DNA from: Ilumatobacteraceae bacterium
Lineage (GTDB): Bacteria; Actinomycetota; Acidimicrobiia; Acidimicrobiales; Ilumatobacteraceae
Reading direction: 5' to 3'
DNA length: 6,322 bases
NCBI GenBank assembly: GCA_016650435.1
Contig: JAENVT010000250.1
Location: forward strand, 1-6,322
A program made the translations under genes and the position numbers. The number at the start of each line of letters is the position of its first letter. Positions within the stretch are counted from its first letter, which is position 1. The notes beneath the pieces are model-generated. The model was not told the origin of the DNA, did no database searches, and worked only from the letters and a program-made list of their open reading frames with translations. This document shows positions 1 through 5,435 of this stretch, piece after piece.

Positions 1-2
1 CC

Positions 3-98
3 CGAATCCGAGCACTCCTCGACGAAACCCGAGAACAACGCATCAACCCCACCGACGCCCTCAACTGGATCACCACCAACAACCCACTCGCCGCCTAA
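3..98 (+). CDS. 3' end of an unidentified gene (partial)
   Basis: The frame starting at base 3 stays open from the window edge to a TAA at 96-98, giving 31 residues that end in NWITTNNPLAA. The tail is hydrophilic and I do not recognise its family. Third codon positions are almost all C or A (CGA, GCA, GAA, CAA, CCA, many ACC and AAC), with G only in the single Trp codon. The genes downstream use CTG, GTG, GAG and CAG freely. That contrast hints at a gene of foreign origin, such as a transposase or other mobile gene, but a fragment this short cannot settle it. It could also be a chance open frame, since 31 codons without a stop is not rare at this GC content. Confidence 0.35.
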   Translation, partial: RIRALLDETREQRINPTDALNWITTNNPLAA

Positions 99-130
99 TG
101 GACCCGCTGGACCGATCGCGACGGATCGAA

Positions 131-150
131 CCTCAGGGGTAGCCTGAAGG
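131..150 (+). promoter_or_regulatory. possible hairpin over the ribosome-binding site
   Basis: TCAGG at 133-137 pairs with CCTGA at 143-147 across a five-base loop. CC at 131-132 can then pair with GG at 149-150 past a bulged A. The structure would contain both purine-rich candidate ribosome-binding sites of the next gene, AGGGG (135-139) and GAAGG (146-150). It might tune translation of the small membrane protein, but a stem this short can arise by chance. Confidence 0.2.
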
Positions 151-153
151 TTG

Positions 154-420
154 ATGCCGGCCCTGTCCACGACCATCTGGCTGGTTGCGGGCCTGGCCAT
201 CGGTCTTGTCCTGTGGAAAAGCGGCATTGGCCTGCTGAGAAGCTTCACCACGCCGATGCCCCCACCTCCACCTGCCGGCGAGATGCGCAAGGTCAACGTG
301 AGGTACCGATGCAGCGTGTGCGGGTTAGAAATCAAGCTCACGCTGGCACCGGATGAGGATCCGCCCCCGCCGCGACACTGTCTCGAGGACATGGAAGTCG
401 TCGCGCCACTCTACGACTGA
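154..420 (+). CDS. small membrane-anchored zinc-ribbon-like protein
   Basis: This encodes 88 residues of unknown function. Residues about 7-29 form one hydrophobic segment, likely an N-terminal membrane anchor. A proline-rich hinge follows (PMPPPPPAG, about 34-42), then a soluble tail with CSVC at residues 53-56 and RHC at 74-76. The three cysteines plus His75 could bind one zinc ion, like a small zinc ribbon. The acidic, proline-rich stretch between the two half-sites is short. Similar small hypothetical proteins occur in actinobacteria, but I know of no assigned role. The start could be TTG at 151 or ATG at 154. ATG is preferred because GAAGG at 146-150 directly abuts the TTG; even so it lies only 3 nt from the ATG, which is tight. 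The gene converges on crgA, with 53 bases between their stops. Confidence 0.7.
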   Translation: MPALSTTIWLVAGLAIGLVLWKSGIGLLRSFTTPMPPPPPAGEMRKVNVRYRCSVCGLEIKLTLAPDEDPPPPRHCLEDMEVVAPLYD

Positions 421-422
421 TC

Positions 423-440
423 TCCACAGCCTGTGGATAA
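423..440. other. perfect DnaA box in a 15-bp palindrome
   Basis: Positions 432-440 read TGTGGATAA, the reverse complement of the consensus DnaA box TTATCCACA, with no mismatch. It overlaps a perfect inverted repeat at 423-437 (TCCACAG, C, CTGTGGA). The left half, read on the plus strand at 419-428 or so, is a weaker box with about two mismatches. The site lies between the convergent ends of the zinc-ribbon gene and crgA, so it is not an obvious promoter element. It may be an outlying DnaA-binding site, since this gene cluster lies near the replication origin in mycobacteria. A single nine-base match could also be chance, and I see no cluster of boxes or AT-rich unwinding region here. Confidence 0.45.
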
Positions 441-473
441 GTATGTGCGCAAACTACAAGAGTGTGAGTTGAG

Positions 474-788
474 TCAACGCCACTTCGTGGCGACCCACAG
501 GCCGGCCAGCAAAAATCCGAGTCCAACCAACACCGGAGTATTGGTCGTGTCCCAGATGACATACCGCGACAGAATCGCCAACACGCCGATCCCCAGAAGC
601 GCGAGCATGACAACGGGAACCCACCTCGGGCTCTCGTAGAAATCCTTCGGCGTCGGCGGTGTGTATCGCGACGACGCCGAGACTCCGGCCGACGATGTCG
701 TGATGGGCTCGTGCGTGGTAGTCGCCTGCCCTGGTCTGGTGCCCTTGGGGGTCACCCGACCCGATGTCTTGCGTTTCGGTGGAGCCAC
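474..788 (-). CDS. crgA: cell division protein CrgA
   Basis: CrgA is a small two-helix membrane protein of actinobacteria. It takes part in divisome assembly and coordinates growth and septation; in mycobacteria it contacts FtsZ, FtsQ and penicillin-binding proteins. From GTG at 788 the product is 104 residues. It has a basic N-terminus (PPKRKTSGRVTPKGT) and a Ser/Thr/Pro-rich cytoplasmic stretch to about residue 50. The family hallmark SPRWVP comes next, with transmembrane segments at about 55-75 and 84-100 and the typical short end ATKWR. Family members are usually 80-100 residues. An upstream in-frame GTG at 824 would add 12 residues (SNVFCGLCSDA...). I prefer 788 because the protein then begins like other CrgA proteins and a -10-like hexamer lies 8 bases upstream. 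The gene diverges from trpG, as at the mycobacterial locus. Confidence 0.88.
   Translation of the reverse strand: MAPPKRKTSGRVTPKGTRPGQATTTHEPITTSSAGVSASSRYTPPTPKDFYESPRWVPVVMLALLGIGVLAILSRYVIWDTTNTPVLVGLGFLLAGLWVATKWR
478..492. terminator. possible stem-loop at the 3' end of crgA
   Basis: CGCCAC at 478-483 and GTGGCG at 487-492 form a perfect 6-bp stem with a three-base loop inside the last codons of crgA. A second short palindrome, GTTGA-G-TCAAC at 468-478, spans the crgA stop codon. Neither is followed by a run of T on either strand. If they stop transcription between the two convergent genes, they do so without a classic U-tract. Confidence is low. Confidence 0.25.
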
Positions 789-796
789 GGCGTCAG

Positions 797-802
797 AGCA
801 TA
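797..802 (-). promoter_or_regulatory. candidate -10 element for crgA
   Basis: On the minus strand these bases read TATGCT, close to the TATAAT consensus. They lie 8 bases upstream of the GTG at 788. Transcription starting at the usual distance would begin at or within a base or two of that GTG, giving a leaderless mRNA, a common arrangement in actinobacteria. I see no convincing -35 hexamer and no Shine-Dalgarno site before the GTG. The element lies in the 65-base divergent region between crgA and trpG. Confidence 0.35.
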
Positions 803-853
803 GGCCACAGAACACATTCGACACGACCGATAGCTCTGCGACAGTCTGTTGCC

Positions 854-1450
854 GTGACAGCTCAGCGCGTTCTGGTGATCGACAGCTACGACAGCTTCGT
901 CTACAACCTCGTGCAGTACCTCGGTGAACTCGGTGCGGACCCGATCGTCGTGCGCAACGATCAGATCACGGTCGACGATGCGCTCGCCCTTGAACCGGAT
1001 TCCGTCCTGCTCTCGCCGGGGCCTGGCAGGCCGGAGGACGCAGGAATCATCTGTCCACTCGTGCCGGCTTTTGCCGAGCGCGGTGTTCCTGTGCTCGGGG
1101 TGTGTCTCGGCCTTCAAGCGATCGGTCACGTCTACGGCGGCTCCATCGTCCGTGCTCCATCGTTGATGCACGGCAAGACCTCGCCGATCGATCACCGCGG
1201 TGTCGGTGTGTTTCACGATCTCCCATCTCCACTGACCGCGACGCGCTATCACAGCCTCGTGATCGATCCGGCGACGATGCCGGAATGCCTCGAGGTGACA
1301 GCCACGTCGGGTGACGTCGTCATGGGAATTCGACATCGCACGCTGCCCATCGAAGGCGTGCAGTTCCATCCGGAGAGCATCCTCACCGGCGTCGGTCACG
1401 ACCTGCTGCGCAACTTCCTCAACGCTGCGCCGCTGACACCGCGCCGCTGA
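854..1450 (+). CDS. trpG: glutamine amidotransferase, anthranilate/aminodeoxychorismate synthase component II
   Basis: This class I glutamine amidotransferase releases ammonia from glutamine and passes it to a chorismate-using partner, TrpE (anthranilate, tryptophan pathway) or PabB (aminodeoxychorismate, folate pathway). It acts in the cytoplasm. The product is 198 residues, normal for the family. It opens with RVLVIDSYDSFVYNL, has the oxyanion-loop motif SPGPGRP (54-60), the nucleophile Cys84 in GVCLGLQAIG, MHGK near 105, HSLV at 133-136, and catalytic His172 and Glu174 in VQFHPES. All key residues are present. The frame is open back to 764, but the family starts just before RVLVID, so GTG at 854 is chosen; no clear ribosome-binding site precedes it. 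Neither partner subunit is in the window, so TrpG versus PabA cannot be decided, and one protein may serve both. The gene ends five bases before the convergent pknB stop. Its place beside pknB and crgA matches mycobacteria. Confidence 0.93.
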   Translation: MTAQRVLVIDSYDSFVYNLVQYLGELGADPIVVRNDQITVDDALALEPDSVLLSPGPGRPEDAGIICPLVPAFAERGVPVLGVCLGLQAIGHVYGGSIVRAPSLMHGKTSPIDHRGVGVFHDLPSPLTATRYHSLVIDPATMPECLEVTATSGDVVMGIRHRTLPIEGVQFHPESILTGVGHDLLRNFLNAAPLTPRR

Positions 1451-1467
1451 CGCCTCTATGGCGTCAG
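1447..1467. terminator. bidirectional stem-loop between trpG and pknB
   Basis: CTGACGCC at 1447-1454 and GGCGTCAG at 1460-1467 form a perfect 8-bp GC-rich stem around a five-base loop (TCTAT). The left arm contains the trpG stop codon (1448-1450). The loop and adjoining stem contain the pknB stop codon (1456-1458), and the right arm encodes the last residues of PknB. Read from either strand this can act as a terminator or 3'-end stabiliser for both convergent genes. There is no strong T-run: only GTTGT follows on the plus strand, and the minus-strand continuation is GC-rich. It is therefore not a textbook intrinsic terminator. Confidence 0.6.
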
Positions 1468-3837
1468 GTTGTCGGTGTCCGTAGCCGAGTTGTTGCTCGG
1501 CGTCGGGTCCGTTACCCCGTTGGGGACTGCGACGCTCGCCGTGTTCGACACCGTTCCCGAGGTTGCCGTCACCGTGGCGGTGACGGTAAAGGTCACCGAG
1601 CCGCCCGACGGAATGTCGATCGAGAAGTTGTTGATGTTGCCGTTCACACTCCCCGGGCAGCTGGCGTTGCAGGTCCACGTCACGTTGTTGAGTTCGGAGG
1701 GCATCGTGTCGTTCACCTTGGCGCCGGTCACGTCGAACGGACCGGCATTGCTGACGACGATCGTATAGCTGAAGGTTCCTGGCGATCGCGACGGCACACC
1801 ATCGGTCTTGGTGATGCTCAGGTCGGCGGTGGGCGGAACCGTGGTCGGCGCGATGGTGGTGGGCGCCACCGTGGTTGTCGGCGCCGGTGCGGCCTTGCCG
1901 ACTTGGAGCCTGATCGTCGTTCCCGGTGCGACCAACTCGGTCGACGGAATGCTCTGCGAGATGACGATGCCGTCTTGTACCGAGCCGGTGGCGACGGGCA
2001 CGGACACGACGTTGGCAAGCAGGCCTCGTTGTGTCAGCTGGTTGCGTGCCGCGGCCTCGGTCAATCCCTCGACCGGAGGGACCCTGACCTTGGCCGGCCC
2101 GGCCGAGACGACGAGATTGATCGCCGAACCCTTGGCGACCGGGGTGTTGAACGCCGGATCGGTGCGCAGGACGGTACCGGCCGGAACATCCGCACTCGGC
2201 TCCTGACTCTGGGTGACCTTGAACGCGTATGGCTCGCCCGACAGAACGCTCGTCGCCGCATCTGCCGCCTGCCCGGCGACGTTGGGAACGCTGACCTGAT
2301 CGGGTGCTTTCACCACGGTGAGGACGACAACGGTTCCTTGCACGGCGGATTGGCCGAATGGGGGATCGGTGCTGACAACCTGCCCGGGCGGAAGTGACGA
2401 GTCCTCCACGAAGTTGGGAGTGGATGACACTGTGAAGCCGAGGCCGGTCAAGATGCTGGTGGCTTCCTCGAGGGTCTTGCCCTTAACGTCGGGGATCGGA
2501 ACCGGTGCAATAGCGGGGTTGTAGACGACTTTGATCGACTGGTTCTTCGTGACGATTGTTCCGGCAACCGGGTCGGTCGATAGGACCGTGTTTTCGACCG
2601 CGCCGGGCGTTGGTTGGGCGATTGCAGTGAAGGCCAACCCCTCGTCCTCCAACGCCTTGGTGGCCTCGTCGAGCGGCTTGCCGACAACATCGATCAGTTC
2701 GAAATTCGCAGCATCGGCGTGGTCCTTGTTCTTCAAGATGTTGAACAGCACGATTCCGCCGGCGACCAGTGCCAGCAAGGCGATGAACGCAGCGATGCCA
2801 TACCAGTTGTTGCGGCGCTCGGGCCGGCGCTGCTGCTGCTGCAGCATTGCTGTTCGGGCCATCACCGTGGTCGGACCCTGGGCCGGGTTGGCGACGGTGC
2901 GTGGCATCGACCGCGTGACGTTGGCGGCGGAGCCTGTGTCACCGGTTCGCAATGGGGGAGAAGCCGCGCCGGCTGCCGACGCGAGTGCCATCACTGGCTC
3001 GCCGCTGCGGTAGCGGCGCAGGTCTTCGCGCAGCGCTTCGGCGTTGGGGTAGCGCATGCCGGGATCCTTGGCCAGCAACTTGGCAACGATCGCTTCGAAT
3101 GGGCGAGGCACGTCGGCGACCAACTGGTTGAGCGGTTGCGGCAGATCGTGAACCTGTTTGTAGGCAATGCTGACCGGGTTCTCGCCGGAGAACGGTGGCT
3201 TGCCCGCGACCATCTCGTACAACACGATGCCCAGCGAATACAGGTCGCTGCGTGGATCGGGCTGCGCGCCCTGGGCCTGCTCGGGCGAGAAGTACGTCGC
3301 AGTGCCCATCACGGAACCGACCTGCGTGAGGTTGTTCTCGCTCGGCGCGTTCATTGCCCGGGCGATACCGAAGTCGGCGACCTTCACCTGACCATTTCCG
3401 CCGATCAGGATGTTGGCCGGCTTGATGTCACGGTGCACGACGCCGCTGGCGTGGGCGTTGCCGAGTGCGGCGGCAACCTCGTTGGCGATCTCGGCGGCCT
3501 GTACGGAGTTGACGTGCCCGTTGGCCCGCAAGATGTCGGCAAGCGTGCGCCCCTGCACGTACTCCATCGCCATGAAATAGGTGTTGGCGTACTTCCCCCA
3601 GTCGTAGACGGCGACGATGTTGGGGTGCGTCAGGTTGGCCGCCGACTGCGCCTCGCGGCGGAAGCGCTCGACGAAGTTTGGATCCGTGGCGAACTCAGGA
3701 AACAGCACCTTGATGGCGACCAAACGGTCGAGCAACAGGTCGCGCGCCAGGAACACGTCGGCCATGCCGCCGCGTCCGATGCGCTGCTGAATTTCGTAGC
3801 GGTCGTTGAGAATCGTCCGCTCGCCGTTGTCTGTCAC
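1456..3837 (-). CDS. pknB: PASTA-domain Ser/Thr protein kinase PknB with C-terminal DUF11-like domain
   Basis: This transmembrane kinase senses muropeptides or lipid II outside the cell and phosphorylates division and wall-synthesis proteins inside. It has 793 residues; mycobacterial PknB has about 626. The kinase domain (about 12-275) shows the glycine loop GRGGMADV (21-28), Lys43, Glu62, HRDIKPAN (135-142, catalytic Asp137), DFG (155-157) and SPEQ (184-187). Thr171 in the activation loop aligns with a phosphosite of mycobacterial PknB, but the second threonine is Val173. A juxtamembrane region with a QQQQ run leads to one transmembrane helix (about 345-367). Four PASTA repeats follow at about 378-441, 445-509, 514-578 and 583-647. 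Next come a Thr/Pro-rich linker (about 650-670) and a domain starting ADLSITKTD that resembles DUF11 (about 671-790). It starts at GTG with a poor ribosome-binding site. It is last in the rodA-pbpA-pknB unit, 95 bases after pbpA. Confidence 0.95.
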   Translation of the reverse strand: MTDNGERTILNDRYEIQQRIGRGGMADVFLARDLLLDRLVAIKVLFPEFATDPNFVERFRREAQSAANLTHPNIVAVYDWGKYANTYFMAMEYVQGRTLADILRANGHVNSVQAAEIANEVAAALGNAHASGVVHRDIKPANILIGGNGQVKVADFGIARAMNAPSENNLTQVGSVMGTATYFSPEQAQGAQPDPRSDLYSLGIVLYEMVAGKPPFSGENPVSIAYKQVHDLPQPLNQLVADVPRPFEAIVAKLLAKDPGMRYPNAEALREDLRRYRSGEPVMALASAAGAASPPLRTGDTGSAANVTRSMPRTVANPAQGPTTVMARTAMLQQQQRRPERRNNWYGIAAFIALLALVAGGIVLFNILKNKDHADAANFELIDVVGKPLDEATKALEDEGLAFTAIAQPTPGAVENTVLSTDPVAGTIVTKNQSIKVVYNPAIAPVPIPDVKGKTLEEATSILTGLGFTVSSTPNFVEDSSLPPGQVVSTDPPFGQSAVQGTVVVLTVVKAPDQVSVPNVAGQAADAATSVLSGEPYAFKVTQSQEPSADVPAGTVLRTDPAFNTPVAKGSAINLVVSAGPAKVRVPPVEGLTEAAARNQLTQRGLLANVVSVPVATGSVQDGIVISQSIPSTELVAPGTTIRLQVGKAAPAPTTTVAPTTIAPTTVPPTADLSITKTDGVPSRSPGTFSYTIVVSNAGPFDVTGAKVNDTMPSELNNVTWTCNASCPGSVNGNINNFSIDIPSGGSVTFTVTATVTATSGTVSNTASVAVPNGVTDPTPSNNSATDTDNLTP

Positions 3838-3860
3838 GTGCTGCCTACGCTGCTTTCTTT

Positions 3861-3875
3861 GCGCGTCAAACGCGC
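3861..3875 (-). promoter_or_regulatory. small hairpin upstream of pknB
   Basis: GCGCGT at 3861-3866 and ACGCGC at 3870-3875 form a perfect 6-bp GC-rich stem with a three-base loop. On the minus strand it sits about 23 bases before the pknB start and is followed by AAAGAAAG, the only purine-rich stretch that could help ribosome binding. It might modulate pknB translation or act as an RNA-processing point within the operon. No promoter with good -35 and -10 boxes is evident in the 95-base gap. Confidence 0.3.
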
Positions 3876-3920
3876 CACGAGGTTACCTACGCAAGGTCGT
3901 TCTTCTGACGTCACCTGTCT

Positions 3921-3940
3921 GTGGGTCACCGGTCACCCAC
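3921..3940. repeat. near-palindrome and tandem repeat over the pbpA stop codon
   Basis: The 20 bases consist of GTGGGT and ACCCAC arms flanking an ACCGGT core, with one mismatch on each side of the core. The same segment holds GGTCACC twice in direct tandem (3924-3930 and 3931-3937). The pbpA stop codon (3933-3935) lies in its centre. The arms can form a 6-bp stem with an eight-base loop in the pbpA-pknB mRNA. It could weaken read-through into pknB or be a protein-binding dyad, but it lacks a U-tract. Confidence 0.35.
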
Positions 3941-5423
3941 CTGTCGCGGTTGGATGGGCGAACAGATAGTCGAGCACCGTCTTGGCGATCGGACCCGCCA
4001 ATTTGCCGCCAGTACCCGCGCTGATCTCGTCGTCGGGACCACCCTTCAACACCACCGCAATGGCGTACTGCGGGGCCTCGGCCGGGGCGAAACTGATGAT
4101 CCAGGCGTTCGAGCGTTCGGGGCCTGTCGTGTTCAACTGAGCGGTGCCTGTCTTGGCCGCGGCCTGGATGCCGCCGTCGAGTTGCATCGGCCTGCCGGTT
4201 CCCTTGTTGACCACATCGATCATCAGCGACGTCAGCGTTTGCGCTGTCTCGGGGGCGATGGGAGTCTTCCAGACGGAGGGCGTCGTGCGAGACAGCACGC
4301 CGCCGCTGTGGTCGAGCGTCGCATCGACGACGTGGGGCTTCATCATCACGCCGCCATTGGCGATGGTGCTGGCGACCATGGCCATGTGCATCGGCACCAT
4401 CGTCGTGCTGCCCTGTCCGAAGCCGCCAATCGCCAGCAGCGGCAACTGGTCCGTGAAGTCGGAGACTTCGCCGAAACTGCTGGCGGCCGGCGCAGGCAGA
4501 TCGATCGGCACCTTCTCGCCGATGCCCCACTTCTTGGTGCCGGCCACCATCAAGTCGGGACCGACATCGAGTGCAAGTTGGGCAAACGGGATGTTGCAGC
4601 TGCGATAGAAGACCTCGACCATCGTGCCACCGCACACCGTGCCGCCGAAGTTCTGGATCGGGTCGGTGGTCTGCGGCGGTACGAACGAACTCGTGTCGGG
4701 AAAGACGCGATCGAGCGTCGTGACGCCGGCCTCGAGGGCGATCGAGGTGGTGATGACCTTGAAGCTCGAACCGGGCATGTACCGCTCTTGATACGCGTTC
4801 GCCAGCAGCGGCTTGCCGGGCACAGCGTTGAGGAACGTCAGCGCCTGTTCCGCTTGCGCCGAGTTGTGCACCGCGACGTCGGCAGGGTTGTAACGCGGGT
4901 TGCTGATCATCGCGATCACGGCACCGGTGTGCGGGTCCATCACGACGACCGACCCCTCGCGGGTGCCGAGCGCGTCGGCGGCGACCTGTTGCACGTCGGG
5001 CCGCATCGTCAGCAACACACTGCCGGTGTTGTCGGTGCCGCTGAACAGTCCACCGATCGCCTGCAACTTCTGGTCGTCGGTATCGCCCATCAGCACGTCG
5101 TTCTGTGTTCGCTCGAGTTGTGTCGACCCGAAGCTGAACGTGTAGTAGCCCGTGACGTTGCCGAACAGATCGCCTGTTGGGTACTCGCGCTGATATCGGA
5201 ACTGATCGCCACGCGGCGATGGCACGCTTCGCGCCAGCACCGTCCCGTCGGCAGCCACGATCGCCCCTCGGGGACGGTTGAAATCGCGCTCGGTCTGACG
5301 GTTGTTGCGCGGATCCGCGTTGAGTTCCTGTTGGCGACCGACGGCCAACACGTTCAACTGCACGAACAGCACGAGGTAGCACGCCAACAGGGCGACAGCG
5401 AGGCGGCGGATCTGCTTGTTCAT
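3933..5423 (-). CDS. pbpA: peptidoglycan D,D-transpeptidase PbpA (class B penicillin-binding protein)
   Basis: PbpA crosslinks peptide stems of new peptidoglycan on the outer face of the membrane and works with the SEDS glycosyltransferase RodA. The product is 496 residues, close to mycobacterial PbpA (about 490). An N-terminal signal-anchor spans about 7-28. The class B linker domain follows with the RPRGAI-like motif NRPRGAIVAADG (49-60). The transpeptidase domain starts near residue 155 and carries all three active-site motifs: SSFK with nucleophile Ser219 and Lys222, SCN (275-277), and KTG (424-426). Cys264 and Cys276 lie close to the active site and could form a disulfide. The ATG at 5421-5423 overlaps the rodA stop in ATGA, and GAAGG lies 7 bases upstream, so the start is well supported. 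It is the middle gene of the rodA-pbpA-pknB unit. Confidence 0.96.
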   Translation of the reverse strand: MNKQIRRLAVALLACYLVLFVQLNVLAVGRQQELNADPRNNRQTERDFNRPRGAIVAADGTVLARSVPSPRGDQFRYQREYPTGDLFGNVTGYYTFSFGSTQLERTQNDVLMGDTDDQKLQAIGGLFSGTDNTGSVLLTMRPDVQQVAADALGTREGSVVVMDPHTGAVIAMISNPRYNPADVAVHNSAQAEQALTFLNAVPGKPLLANAYQERYMPGSSFKVITTSIALEAGVTTLDRVFPDTSSFVPPQTTDPIQNFGGTVCGGTMVEVFYRSCNIPFAQLALDVGPDLMVAGTKKWGIGEKVPIDLPAPAASSFGEVSDFTDQLPLLAIGGFGQGSTTMVPMHMAMVASTIANGGVMMKPHVVDATLDHSGGVLSRTTPSVWKTPIAPETAQTLTSLMIDVVNKGTGRPMQLDGGIQAAAKTGTAQLNTTGPERSNAWIISFAPAEAPQYAIAVVLKGGPDDEISAGTGGKLAGPIAKTVLDYLFAHPTATGG

Positions 5424-5435
5424 ACGCTGGCCTTC
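5420..5435 (-). promoter_or_regulatory. ribosome-binding site and ATGA stop-start overlap of rodA and pbpA
   Basis: On the minus strand GAAGG (5431-5435) lies inside the last codons of rodA, 7 bases before the pbpA ATG. The ATG shares bases with the rodA TGA in the four-base overlap ATGA (5420-5423). This arrangement usually indicates translational coupling, which suits two proteins that act as a complex. Confidence 0.7.

Noticed and set aside
752..1678. Minus-strand open frame of 308 codons across trpG
   Set aside because: It runs across trpG, the terminator and the pknB end with no domain resemblance. TrpG has complete catalytic residues in the opposite strand.
1828..1896. Imperfect repeats rich in GGTGG and GGCGCC
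   Set aside because: They follow from the repeated Pro-Thr-Thr codons of the linker before the DUF11-like domain, not from an independent DNA element.
2829..2845. CTG/GCT trinucleotide run
   Set aside because: Only about four units, encoding the Gln run in the PknB juxtamembrane region. Too short to suggest phase variation.
2614..3969. Plus-strand open frame of 451 codons opposite pknB
   Set aside because: It lies entirely over the kinase and PASTA coding sequence and the gap after it, has no family motif, and mirrors codon bias of the true gene.
3883..5382. Minus-strand open frame of 499 codons shifted against pbpA
   Set aside because: It is in the same strand but another frame as PbpA. 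The translation is Arg-rich and low in hydrophobic residues, so it is a frame shadow.
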